Below, in pieces: positions 46,301-57,990 of a DNA stretch of 64,000 nt (positions are counted from its first letter, which is position 1; every line of letters starts with the position of its first letter). The DNA is from Aptenodytes patagonicus (lineage: Eukaryota > Chordata > Aves > Sphenisciformes > Spheniscidae). The notes under the pieces are model-generated. The model was given only the letters and a program-made list of their open reading frames with translations, was not told the DNA's origin and ran no database searches. Both the position numbers and the translations under genes were made by a program. Location of the stretch: contig NC_134970.1 in the NCBI RefSeq assembly GCF_965638725.1, forward strand, positions 6,678,001 through 6,742,000. Direction: 5' to 3'.

Positions 46301-49300
46301 AAGTTCTTCTTACAGACCACTAGAAAAGAGGGGAGGGCCGTGCCATTAGCCTGCACATCCAGAGCTCACTAATTAGATGGAGAAAACAAGTCCTCACAAG
46401 GGATGGTACAGCTTAGCTTTCAAGGAGCAAGGAAACCCTAGACGAGATCCTCCTGGTTAAACGGAGTGCATGCAAAACAGCCAGAGATAAGGATCACAAC
46501 AAGAACATTGTCTGGCTTTAAAAGGAAGCAACCACCAAAGCTACAAGGTTGATACTAAGAAAAAGCTCTGTTAACCCTCTTGATGCTGGTATCCTGGAGA
46601 TGCACTTAAACAAGGGGGTTTGAAATTTCCCTACGAATCACTGCAGGATTCACAAGCACAGGGATGGACATCCCTGCCCCGCTGCAGCTGCAGCTCTGCC
46701 ACACTCCTAGTCCGCTGCAAATACGCAGAGATAGGGACTTGGGGGAAAGTAATGAAAGCAAATCTATTTTTCCTCGTGTTTAGGCAGACTAAAAGCAGAC
46801 CTGCAGCCATTTCCACAGCTGATGCGCTGTAAGTTTTTTGACACATTACGCTATTGTGCACAGTTGACTCTCCAGACCCCAAGACCACGATGGAAGATGT
46901 TCATGTGTGTCACCCCTGGTCTGTGACATGATTACAGTGTGTGCATAGGGTGGTCTCAGCTGAGGACCGCTACCTCAGCTGGGTGTTCAAGCCTTGGGGA
47001 TCAATATGGGACGTAAGATGGGACAGGAGGAGGCAGCAGCCAGGCTTGGGGTCCCAGCTGAGCTCATCCAGAGCTTGAGCTTGGTGCTGGGCTCAGGCCA
47101 CACAGACTCTTCTCCCAACTTTTAGGTTTTCCTGACTCGTGTCCCAGCTCTGATCTCAGCCTCCACGTCGGCTTCCAAACCCTTCCTGGAACACGCTGCC
47201 CAGCAAGCCGGAACAAGAGGGGAGCAGCACCCAAATGGGGCCCACAGTGATCTCCAGTATTTACCTGCCCCGGTGCAGGATCCAGATGCCTGGGGCAGAG
47301 TCCACAGCGCTGGCAGCCAGCCCCGAAACAGATCCTGTTACAGCTGCGACACAGCCTTCCCCCATCCCGCTTACATGCCTTAAATGTCAAGGCTCCCAGC
47401 AGCCCGTTAGTCTCTTTGCCAGCAGAAAAGTTTCTTGGCCTTTACCAATATCGCAGGAATGCAAACACAGCAGAGCTCTCCCCTCGGAGCAGCGCAAACC
47501 GCAGCACTAAACGTGGGGGCGAGAGGCAGCCTTCCTCAGCCCGATTACTAAATATGGTGCTTTTCCTCCGGGGCCACGGAGAACCCTGTGTGCTGCTGCT
47601 GGGAGAAGGAGGTGGAAAGGGAAACGTCTCCTGCCATCTAAGGAGGATCTGGCAGGGTCCTCTCCTGGCTACGGGCTCCCCCGTCCCACCACAGCAGGAG
47701 CTGGGGATGGAGCATGCATCCCTGTTGGGAAAGACCAGCTCTGGTAAACTGGTCCCATAGCTGCCAAGCTAATGGGCTGGTGTTGGGGTTGTCTCTGCAT
47801 TACCCTGGAGCTCCTCAGGAGCAACGTTGCATTCAGACAGACCCCCCAGGAGGGGAATTTGGGCACTTTTACTGGCAGGTTTAAAGAGCTTTTTCCTAGG
47901 GGTGGGAGTGAACGATCTCAATGGCATCTGTCTTTCTCTCCCACAGTGCTGGGTGGATTTAGAGCTCTAACCTAAGCTTTCACAGTCCCTCATCTGCAGG
48001 AGTCACAGACGCTTCGAGAGGCAGCAGAAAAATTCTTTCCCAGTCTGCTTCCTAGAAATCAGCCCCCAGGTCCCGGGTTTCTGCATTGCAGAAATTCCAG
48101 TGCGCCGCACTCATTGAGTTAAGGACCCTTTGTTTTTCTAAGAGCAGCGGAGTTGCTCCACAAAACAATTAGACAAGAGCTGCTGCTACTTTCAGAGGCC
48201 AAATGGCCTCATTATAGTACATTTCTGCTATGTACTATTGACTCAGTTGGATCGATGCCACTGAGTCAATCACCAAGTTGCTCCCTGAGCCGATCTCCAG
48301 TTCTAATGCACTGTGGTAGGTTTGGCTCCTTTTTGATTATTTTTTTGGCATATCAGATCAAAGTATTTGTTTTCCTCCCCTAAAGATAATGGCTTCAAGT
48401 TCCCTGATGAGGCCCAAATGCAGCACTGGGGAATAGGCTGGGAATGCAGGAGTTCGGTGCAGCTCAGCATCACCTGCAGCCTGTGGCACAGGACTGGGAA
48501 CAGCAGGCAGCACTGTGGGCTGCCACGCAAGCCACGGCCTGAACCGGGGAGCCCGCAGCCGGGACAGGCAGAACTGCTGGGGTACATGTGGAGTGTGATT
48601 ACGTATGTCTGCAAAGCACAGGGACAGGAGCCCTGGCTGTAGTCGGCTCTGGACCACTCCCTGGTGACTTGCTTCCATGAGCAGACTTGGGATGACCTTC
48701 TTCCCCGCTTTGGCCAGGTATTCCCTTCTCAAAGCAATGCTTTCTGCCTGATTTCATGGCTCCTGGAGGCCTGCCCCATGCCCTGGGTGCCAGCATCGCA
48801 CGGCAGAATCTTTCCCTAAGCAATCCAGCTGTGTGCACAGGGGTCATGGGGAAGGGCAGATGCAGTGCAACGGGGTCTTAGTCCCCATACTAAGGTCCTT
48901 CACTGACATGGACTCAGATGGTAAAAGCCAGTGGTGGGGGGGAGATGAGGGCAACATTCCCCACCTTCCATATCTGAGGCTGCAGAAGAAACACGACTTC
49001 CTGCTGCAGAGAGCGGCCACAATAAGGACACAGCCTTGCCACCCCCCTGCCCGCCCGGGGAAAGCCTCTCTGCAACTCCCCTTCTTAGTCCTTTCAAGCC
49101 AAAGCAAGGTTTCCAGCCTGGAAACTCCGATGCTGGCCACTCTTCACACTGCACAAGGAGCAGAGACGCGGCAACAGCTTCCCTCTCTCACATCTGCATC
49201 CATCTGTGCATGCCGTGTCCCAGGCAGGCTGGCCAAGAAGTATCCAGTATCCAGTATCCGTGCCAGGTGGACACAGGAGCACGACAGGGATCGGCCCCAT

Positions 49301-50665
49301 GAGGACGCTGGTATTTCCCAGCCGGAATAGGCCTACTGAGATTAGTTCTAGCTGTGTGCCTGTTTATAGACCCTAGCTCTGCTTGTTGCCCGTATGGAAA
49401 AGATCACATCTGTGCTCCCTGCTGCAACGGGATGGTGACACTGGGAACAGGGTACAGGGACCAGCTGAGAAAATGTTAAACCTCAGTGGGACCTTGCTGC
49501 AAGGACAGCTCTGAAGATGCACTTCTGCATCTGTCACAGAGCAGTGGGAATAGTGTCTTGATGAGCCATCAGTGGACACAAGCAACATGCACACTCCTGT
49601 TGACACATGAGAATCACTAGTTCTGTTATGTGATAGTCTTCAAGGGGAGGGGACAGAAATCTGGTAAAACACAGGCTGAGGACAGTGGTCATCTTTTTGT
49701 TCAAAGGTCCTGCAGCCCCCCTGGATGTGGATGCCCCAGGTTTAAGGAGCTGCTCTCAGCACTGTAACACTACTTGCCTGTCCCTGCACTGCTGCCCTGG
49801 TATCCCCAAAGGCACGGGATGGGTTTCTTCCTGCAGCATGAACCCAAGAGGATTTGTAGGTTCCTGCAGAGCAGGCAGAGGAAGGGACCTCTAATCCACA
49901 GCCAGATCCTGCTGTGCTGCCCTTCCCTGAGGTGACACTTGGGTCCAAACATACAACAGAGACACCCTCCACAATAGCAGACTTCCAGGCAGGCTGGAGG
50001 TGACGCTTTAGCACTTCACAGTAGGCCTTCCATCAGCAGAAGGGCCAGGACAGGACCACATCTTCTTCCCATCATCTCCTGAGACACAGGGGCAGATCCC
50101 ATGCCAGTTCCCAAAGCGGCAAAGCCACTTAGAAGACTAAAGCTAGCATCACCCCAGAGCAGTGCATGGGATGTACCACCTCCTGCCTCCACTGTTTGGA
50201 GGGTCCCTGTCTTATGCTCCAATCTTGAACATCTGGAGATAGTCTAGAGGACTCAGCCTAGCCTTTCCCTGGCGTAGGGACAGACTAAGTCTTTGAGTGG
50301 GTGCTGGCTGAGGTCAGCCCGGACAGCTTGGATGGCCCCTGGTGTCCTGGGATGATCTGTGTTCCTTCAGCAGAACTAACTTCCGAGTCTGGAGAAAAGC
50401 AGAAAGCCTGCCATACGGCTCCCACAGCCAGGCTGTTTGTAGAGGAATCCTAATGAGCGTTTACACGGCCCATAAACAGGACATGACGGGGCGCCCAGCC
50501 GGCGGAGAGCCAGGAAGCAGGGCGGGAGGGGTGAGGGAAGGGCTAGTACTCACTGCACAAGAAGCAGGACTTGTGGAAGCTGCTGCCTTCACATTGCACC
50601 TCCTCAGCGAAGTACACCGCCTTCTGACACACGCCACACTTCTTTCCTCCTCCCCAGTTCGGCAT
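43257..50665 (-). CDS. CSRP1: CSRP1, cysteine and glycine-rich protein 1 (CRP1, 192 aa)
   Basis: CRP1 is a two-LIM-domain adaptor that binds alpha-actinin and zyxin on actin filaments and can act with SRF/GATA factors in the nucleus during smooth-muscle differentiation. Five minus-strand coding exons join in frame: 50665-50554, 46319-46151, 45748-45622, 43736-43643, 43333-43257; 579 nt, 192 codons plus stop. LIM1 ligands C10, C13, H31, C34, C37, C40, C58, C61 and LIM2 ligands C118, C121, H139, C142, C145, C148, C166, C169 are all present. Each LIM domain is followed by the CRP glycine-rich repeat ([15 protein letters not shown] and [15 protein letters not shown]); KKYGPK is the putative nuclear localisation signal. 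The start [13 protein letters not shown] is diagnostic of CRP1 rather than CRP2 or CRP3. An untranslated exon 1 lies in the CpG island near 57.6 kb. Confidence 0.98.
43643..43736 (-). CDS. CSRP1: CSRP1 coding exon (LIM2 core)
   Basis: 94 nt encoding [20 protein letters not shown] then [11 protein letters not shown] plus one base. Acceptor TGTCCCACAG, donor AAAG|GTGGGT. Confidence 0.97.
45622..45748 (-). CDS. CSRP1: CSRP1 coding exon (linker and LIM2 start)
   Basis: 127 nt encoding [20 protein letters not shown] then [20 protein letters not shown] and GK. Acceptor CATCCACAG, donor AAG|GTAAGA. Confidence 0.97.
46151..46319 (-). CDS. CSRP1: CSRP1 coding exon (LIM1 second finger and glycine-rich repeat)
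   Basis: 169 nt encoding [40 protein letters not shown] and [15 protein letters not shown]. Acceptor CCTCTTTTCTAG, donor GA|GTGAGT. Confidence 0.97.
46320..50553 (-). other. CSRP1: CSRP1 intron between LIM1-coding exons
   Basis: 4.2-kb intron. No extra exon recognised. It contains the cluster of three perfect inverted repeats at 48195-48270 in an AT-richer patch (48120-48380). Confidence 0.65.
48195..48270. repeat. Three consecutive perfect inverted repeats
   Basis: GAGGCC-4 nt-GGCCTC (48195-48210), AGTACAT-7 nt-ATGTACT (48216-48236) and, directly abutting, ATTGACTCAG-14 nt-CTGAGTCAAT (48237-48270). The last pair contains two opposed AP-1 consensus sites TGACTCA. All arms are perfect. Confidence 0.85.
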
Positions 50666-50666
50666 A
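50554..50666 (-). CDS. CSRP1: CSRP1 first coding exon
   Basis: Acceptor GCTTTTTCTACAG leaves one base of 5' UTR before ATG at 50665-50663. It encodes [20 protein letters not shown] through [10 protein letters not shown], the first zinc finger of LIM1. Donor CA|GTGAGT. Confidence 0.97.
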
Positions 50667-51729
50667 CTGTAGAAAAAGCACAGGCAGAAACAGCGTCAGG
50701 GCGGGAGGCCAGGCAGGGCGCTGGCCGGGCAGGAGGCAGGGATGGGGCAGAACGAGGCAGCCGGAGCGGGCACCCACCAGCAGCGCTCCAGCAGCCCTTC
50801 CACATCCACACATGCGGAGACCACCCACGGATGTTTGCTGTTTGCACAGATTCGCAGGGCTGGTAATTAGCAGAATTAGCAGAAGTCAGGATGCCCACGG
50901 GACCCATCGTTACAGCACCCAGCAGTATCAGCTGCCTCCTAGGGACCACTGGTCCTGCCAGCCAGGAGCAGCAGAAATCCCCCTGTCCTGGAAGCTGTGG
51001 GACCTCACAGCCCCTCTCTGTGCCAGGAAAAGGGAGGAAGCGGGCCAATGCTGGGAGGCAGCACTCACAGAGGTACCCACAGTGCCGGCACCTCGTTAGA
51101 TCACAACCCTGCTATCACCTCTCGACAGGGCAATGCAGCAATGGCCAGGGTGACTGATCCTTGGTGCTGGAGAGTGTACAGGTTGTCACCCCTGCTGGAA
51201 ACAGTTCCAGCTTCTCCTCCCCGAACATCTCTTCCATTTCTGCCACTGCAGGGCAGGGGTATAGTCAGGGTTGCCCAAAGGGCAGGAGCTGACCCTTGAT
51301 ACCACCAAACACAGCGGGCTCTGGCACCGTGTCCCCCATAGCATCATTAGCCTGTGCCTTGCCTGGCCAACTGCTCACAGGTTCCGCCTGTATTCAGGCA
51401 TCTCAGTCTCATCCAGGACTGCAGGTACAGTCACGGAGGCTGGGAAATCAGCAGCCCCAGGGACACAGGCTCAGGTGCAGGGCAAACACCTGAGCACCAA
51501 CCTAAGCTACCATGCAGCTCCTTGGCAGGACATAAGTGCTTCTATTTCTCTCTCCTCTTTCCTGAATGTATCTGATGAGACATGATCAAGAGGCCCCTTG
51601 ATCTGGAAATTTTCAGATAACCCCAAAATACTATGAGCAGCTAACGCAAGTGGCAGAGCTCCAACACAGAGGGCCTTGATACTTTTGAAGATGGGGCCAA
51701 CATAAACCTCAAGACATTCAAACAACAAA

Positions 51730-51900
51730 GTCCTATAAGGAGATGCTGAGGGAGGCAGGCTGGTTGAGTGTGGCCCAGAGGAGGCTGAGGAGGATCTAAC
51801 AGCAACCTAGGATTGCTACAAAGACAACAAAACAAAACACTTTTTGGTGGTGCCCACTGATATGAGAAGGGTCAATGGGCACAAGCTGCAGCTTGGGAGG
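51730..51900 (+). mobile_element. Degraded CR1-type LINE 3' fragment
   Basis: GATGCTGAGGGAGGC...GAGGAGGCTGAG...GTGGTGCCCACTGATATGAG...CAATGGGCACAAGCTG (with gaps) follows the conserved order of avian CR1 3' regions. It is diverged and lacks the 3' terminal repeat, so it is old. Confidence 0.5.
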
Positions 51901-52866
51901 TCGCCAGAGGCCTCTCTCCATCAACACTTCTGTAATTCTCCATCCTGTCCCACATGGGAACAGGCGGCAGAAAGTCACCCTCCCCTTTGCAGGCACAGCC
52001 GTATGCTTCCAAACTCCTGAACAGCTAAAGCAGCAGGACAAGGTCCCCAAAACCAAACACCATTTTCATACTACACTGTGTGCCACCCCGCAGCACGTGC
52101 AGGAGCTCATCACCTCCCTCGGCTCGGCTGCATGGCTACGAGGAAAGGGATCTGGGTCCGCTGGGGCACACCAGGGGAACAGCCTTTGAGCCCACTCCTT
52201 GCAGCAGCTCCGAATCCCGGGGTCACCGTGGGCAGCTGAAGCCCCGTCTCTGGGTCTCCAGTCCCCCACCCAACGGCTGAGCCAGTGGCACTGCCCTGCC
52301 TGGCAGGCAGTTGAGGAGATGGATGCTAAATACAACAGGACTGGGGGCTGTATAAACATCATACGGAGGGATGAGGGAGGACAAAGCGCTGCAAACCCTC
52401 TGCTCACAGGCACAGCGAGATCTCTGGACCTTCCAGTATATGGGAAAGTCGAGCTCTTCCCTGTGTAAGAGTATTTGGTCAGGCAATAGAAAAGGGAAAT
52501 TGATCTCAACCTGATTATAACAGCAGGCAGGGCAGGCAGGGTGCGGGTCAGGGCTGACGCGCTGGCAGGGCTGCGCAGAGGCGCTGGCCCCGCTCCAGCC
52601 CAGCCACAGCTCCCGGCTCTTGGATGGACAGAGTCGCCTAAGCCCAGAACAGACAGACGGAGCTGCAGAGGGTGCCAGGAGCAGGGGCTGGAGGGGAGGC
52701 TGTGCTGGCTCCAGGGATCCAAGGAGCTGTGTTTGGGGTGTGATCGCAGCAGCCGGGAAGTCTCTTTTCTGCACGCCCTGCAGGCTGGGCTTCCCACCAC
52801 TGCGCAGCCCTGTGTGCCAAATCCCTCCCTTCCAGCTTGATCGTTCCAGTCCCAGCCTTTGCATTG

Positions 52867-52876
52867 CCTTAAAAGG
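52867..52876. promoter_or_regulatory. CSRP1: Perfect CArG box (SRF site) in CSRP1 intron 1
   Basis: CCTTAAAAGG matches CC(A/T)6GG exactly. It lies 4.7 kb downstream of the CSRP1 promoter. Established knowledge: mouse Csrp1 has a CArG-box-dependent enhancer within the gene that drives arterial smooth-muscle expression. Confidence 0.6.
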
Positions 52877-55800
52877 ACACAAACTGTTTCTCTCCAGAGC
52901 CTGTTTTTTCCCCCTGCACCAGGAGGAGGGCCCGACCTGGTTCAGGAGTTTCCTTGGAGGGCAGAAACATCCAGCAGCATCCCCCTGCCAGCCCAGGCAG
53001 CAGAGATGCCCGCGCCCGCACAGCGTGGGAGCCCACTGGTCCCTTTTCCACCCGTGCCCACCTGTGTCAGACCCCTCGTCAGGAATAACACAACGCTGGA
53101 TACAGTTTGTCTGGGTCCCCCATCCCCTTCCAAACACGACAGCTGGCAGAGCCCATCTCTGGGACCCACCAGCCTTGATTTCGGTGGGTAGCCTCATGCA
53201 GGCAGCCCCCTGCCTCAGTACTCCTGCCTCATTACTCCTGCCACCGCTCCCTGCTCCACAGCCAGGGCATCTGCAAGCACGCTCAGGGACAAACTGCCCG
53301 GTGGTTTGGAGCCAGCTGCTCCCCTTTGCCTCCATGGCACATTTTTTCCCCTTTACAGCAGCAGCAAAGGAAGAGGCTCTGTTTGTCCCGAACAGCAGGG
53401 TTCATCTGCCCAAAGCGAGACATCAGCTGTGGGGACACCTTCCTCTGAGCTGCCTGTAAGTCTACAGGGGAGAAAAGGTGCCTCTGGGTGAAGTTCATCT
53501 GACGTTTGCCACAGGAGGAGATCAAGACCTTTTGATGCTTATTTACCCCCATCCACCATGGGAAGGTTGCAGGTGCCTCCACGCAGTTTAAACAACTTCA
53601 CAGTGATTTTGGCAGGTGACTCCCACCATGAAGCACCCAGCGGCACAGATGCAGCCACAGCAAAGCCACATCCCAGCAAGACCTCCTGGCACACGGCAGG
53701 ATGGATTTTTTCATGGGGAGGGACCATAAAAATGAGTTTGTCCTGGGGATACATGGGCTTGTGATAGCTCACAGCTGGGCACAGAGAAAGCCTGAGATAA
53801 GATTTAAGTTGCAGGGAATTCCTTCTTAGTCCACAACATACACAGGCACATGCTGAGAGCCCGGCACGCCACACGAGAGAGCAAAAAGCAGTTTATGCTA
53901 CAGGTCAGCATCAGCAGGGAAAAAAAGAATAGGAGCATCCTGCTCACGGAGGCTGGGACCTGCACCAGCCATCTCAGAAGGAAAACCCTTACAATAGCCA
54001 TCTAGACAGACCCATCATCCCAATTCCCTAATTAATGACTACTTTAAGATATGCCAGAGGGTTTGCAGCCCTTTCAACATTTTTCAGAGTACTTTGCACC
54101 ATGGAACTGAGCACCATATTCTGTCCAATTGCAACACTTAACTGACTGCAGTCGCACTTCTCCAAATCACTATGAGACCCATGCAGAATGAGGAACAAGA
54201 GGTGACTGTCCTGCAGCCAAAGACCTCACTGAGCACAGGCAAGAGAGACACCCAGGGCTGCCAAAAACTGAGATGATTTTCCTCCCTCCTGCAGCTCCAC
54301 ATCCCATGTACCACAACTTTGCAGCAAACACAACCAGAGCCCTACAGACAGCATCCTCTGTGCCAAGCATGGCTCAGCCCTGGAGATGGTCCATCATCCA
54401 CTCTGGATAAGGCAAGGGGCCTCAAAAAACAAGATACCATCCTTTTATCAACAGCTGTATTGCTGGGAAGCATAGACACAAGTGAGGCTTGTGCAGAACC
54501 ACACAAGTCTGACACTTCTTGGAGATTAATTCTAATTTCAGTGCCTGATGTCTAACTTTGCGGCAGTACAGTTCGCCGGGTCAAATGTAAGCTACAGACT
54601 CACTCACATTTCGGATGGGCTTGTGTTGCACCAGTTTGGGAGGCAGTCTAAGCTACACTAAACAACGAGGCATAAAACAGTATGGAACCAGTACATCCTA
54701 GTGCTTTGGGATGTCATCTAAACCTGAGCTGTAAGGGAAAAAGCAGTGAGCAGGTGAAGCCAAGCCATCAGGCAGTAGGAACACACGGTCACCCTCTCCC
54801 TACAGTGGGCTGAGAGATCAGCATGCTCATGTCACTCACACCAAAGCTGACAACCACCGTTTTACCTGCCTGAGAGCAGCTGGTTTGTAACTGCTAGAGC
54901 TAAAGCAGCACCCGCTGCCGTGTGAACACAGCTTCACTACTACAGGAGCACTCAGAGCAGCGCAGGTTCTCCCCCTTCACCCTCTAATGAACTTTACCTG
55001 CAGCCACCAGGATGCCAGCGCAACCATTCGAGCTTCTGCAATAGCTGGAAAACATTTCCCACGTATGTGCCCAGATGTTCTACTAAAATCCTACAGCAAT
55101 TAATTGCAGAGCAGTAACTTTGTGCTTGGAGGAGCTCACTGAGGAACAGGAGACTCATGCTGGCCCATGTAAAAGGTTCTTTTTTTTTTTCCAATGAGAG
55201 TGTTAATCCAAGTGGATGGCAGAAAAGCACGATCAGTGCTGCACAAAATTCACTCCTAACGATGTTCACAACAGTCCACGCAGGATTATTACATGGCCTG
55301 GCAAAGGGACAAGTCAAAGGGGAGGAAACCATCATAGGAGCCCCAAGCCCTGGGATCTGATTACCGCCTTCCAGTTTAGAGAGCAGCTGGCATAGCCATG
55401 AAATGAGCAGAAATTTGAAGAAGGAGGCACCTAGACAGATGAGGCGTGTGGGCAGAGCAGAAAGGGACCAGCTCATAGAGACACACGTAACACCACGTGG
55501 GAAATCACCAGGACAGAGCATCAGGGGCTCAGCACCCATAACTGCAATCGGGCCCATGGGGGACTCTCTGCCCCAGACAAATGGCATCTGTCACGGAGCA
55601 GCTTTCACATCACCTGGGCCTAAGCGCCCTACAAAAGGCAAGTTAGAACTGTCCCCCCGTCGCCCTGACATGTCATCAGCTGGGTGGAGCAGTGATGCGA
55701 GGAGAATCTGGGCTGCCAACAGTGTAAGTGAGGATAAGTGAAGGTCATTTGTGATACAGTGATGTCGAACCGGTGAGCAAGAGGATGGGGTCCTGAGGCT

Positions 55801-57249
55801 GGTGAGCGCTGGGACATGGCAAAACACTGGGCATCACCATGGAGAAACCAAAAAACTGACCCAGGAGATGCAGCTGTATCAGATCAGACATCTCTGAGGG
55901 CTTTGCCATGAAAGGAGGGGAGAAAGTCAGGAGGGTCTGAGGTCCAGAGTGATCCTCACACACAGCTCATCTACTCTACAGTTCCCAAAGCAACACAGGC
56001 AGGCATTACTCCTGCTGCCACCGCTAAGGCAGCCTTCAGGTTTGCTGTGCCAGGGAAGGGGTCAGCGCGAGGCCAGCACCGCACTGAGCCCTCTGCCAGA
56101 CGTGGCTATCAGCGAGCACTCACCAGCCGCAACGTGCCTGCGCACCAACACACCATTGCCTGTTGACCGCACTGCTCCCCAGCTTTGGTTAAAAGGCAAC
56201 TTGAAAGTTTCCTACCGCAACTGTGTTCCTCAAAGAAAATCCCAATTTTATCCAGAACAAAAGCCAAAAGCATTTTCAGATATGCCAAGAAAAGCTACTG
56301 ACTCCTGCAGGAATCAAAATCTGACCAAGCTCACTGTAGCTTTTGCAAAGCCCTTTTTTCCAATCGGACACGTCCTGGTAATTTTGTGCTGCCTTACAGA
56401 AGCAGGGAGCCAAGCTCAGCCGCTCCAGAGGCAGGGCTCAGGCACTGACATCCCAGCTGGAGAGGCCCTGATCCAGGAGACAGGAGAGGCCGGCTGCGAG
56501 CCCGAAGCTGGACAGACGGTGTCCACCGACCCGCGGGAGCAGGGAAAGCACCGCGCTGGCTGTCGAGCAGCAGCAGCAGCAAGCACTGAGCTACTTGTTA
56601 AGTGGCGAGTCCTCCCCAGGGCTAGGAGTGGTCACAGACACTACCGCACCTTTCCAGCCTCACCACCAAAAGAGCCAGGAGGTGCAGCATCCGAAGCCGA
56701 TCTCACACTTAATACTATTTTAGCACTTGTGCCTTCTCACTCAGTCCATCCCTCCCTATATCTAATATTGCGATTTGGCAGCACCCAGTATTTTTACCAA
56801 GTTACTAATTAACACCCCCTCCTACGCGCTGGCCCCACTGCCGGCTCTGAGGTTTGGAAAGCGGCACCTGAAGCTGTGCTTAAGCGTGTGCCCAGCCAGG
56901 TCCTCGGCGATGCAAATCTCCTCTGTAAAGCGACATCAGTCCACACCAGTGGAGAGGATCGAGCCGGCTCAGTCTCCCCAGGTGTAAGCTTTATTCAGGC
57001 TGCAAAGCGAAGTGACAGCAGAGCCCGCGTTTTGGCGAGGGGACAGGGTGCAAGGAGTCCGCCCACAGCCCAGCCCGAGACCACAACCCTGAGATTTCCC
57101 TTTGCAAAAAGGGAACAGGAACGCTTAGCGCAGGGTTAAGATTAACGCCAGCAGAAAGTTTGGCGTCCTGGTGGGAAGTGACCGCGCTGCGTTGATGCCC
57201 GCTCTCCGCCGGCTTAGGAAAGTTCATCCGATCTGATGCAAGAGCTTTG

Positions 57250-57990
57250 GCTTCCGCATCTGGCGTCATGTGCACGGACGCCCATGCCATTTCGTGCCTC
57301 GGTGGGCCCCACCCCACGGGCGCATGGCGGGGTCTGTGCCCCCGCTCCAGCCCCCAGCCCCGCATCACACCCCAGGCGAGGTGCCCGGGGGGTGCAGCCG
57401 GAGGGCCCGGGGTCTGCCCGGGGGAGGGCTGGGCGTGGGGGGCAAGCGGGGATGCAGCAGCTCGGAGGGATGGAGAGCTGCCCGCCCCGGGCCGGGAGGA
57501 GCGGCGGCCCCGGAGGCTCCGCAGCGGGGACCGGGGCCGCCCGCGGGAGGGGGCTCCGCTCCGCGGGGCCCGGCGGCCGCCCCCGCCCCGCACCTACCTG
57601 CAGCTGGGCTGGGCTGTGCCGGGCCGGGTCGGTGTCGGGAGCGGGGCTGGGGCCGGCGGCCGCTCGGGGGCTTTTGTTGGCGGCGGGAGAAGGCGGGTCG
57701 CGGGGCGGCGGCGCTCTGCGCTCAGCGCCAGCCCGGACTGATGTCACGGCGGCCGCCGCCCCGAGGGCCCGGCGGAGGAGGGCACCGGGCGGGCCGGCCT
57801 CGCCACCGGCCCCGGCCCCGCAGCCGCCCCGGGGACCCCCCCCCACCCACCCCCGGGCCCGGGTACTGCCCCGCCGCCACCCCCCAGCGCCCCGTCAGCC
57901 CCGGCCCCACGCCGCTGGGAATCCCCCCCACCCCCACCCCATCCCACTCCCGCGGGGGGGGGGGGGTGAACCCTTCGGGGCCAGCCGCGG
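57250..57990 (-). promoter_or_regulatory. CSRP1: CSRP1 CpG-island promoter
   Basis: Very dense CpG and GC sequence with no TATA box. It contains the exon 1 donor at 57597 and an ATF/CRE-type TGATGTCA at 57739-57746. A 13-G run lies at 57954-57966. Confidence 0.75.
57598..57720 (-). other. CSRP1: CSRP1 untranslated exon 1 (approximate)
   Basis: Minus-strand donor CTGCAG|GTAGGT at 57598/57597 inside the CpG island. The 5' boundary is a guess. It would splice to the acceptor at 50667. Confidence 0.6.

Larger units (their letters stand above)
50667..57597 (-). other. CSRP1: CSRP1 intron 1 (5' UTR intron)
   Basis: 6.9-kb intron before the coding sequence. It contains a perfect CArG box at 52867-52876 and an old CR1-like fragment near 51.8 kb. 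Long open frames at 52223-53335 (minus) and 52620-53459 (plus) have no family similarity. Confidence 0.65.

Noticed and set aside
52223-53335. 370-codon open frame on the minus strand
   Set aside because: Lies within CSRP1 intron 1, has unrelated low-similarity composition and no splice context joining it to CSRP1.
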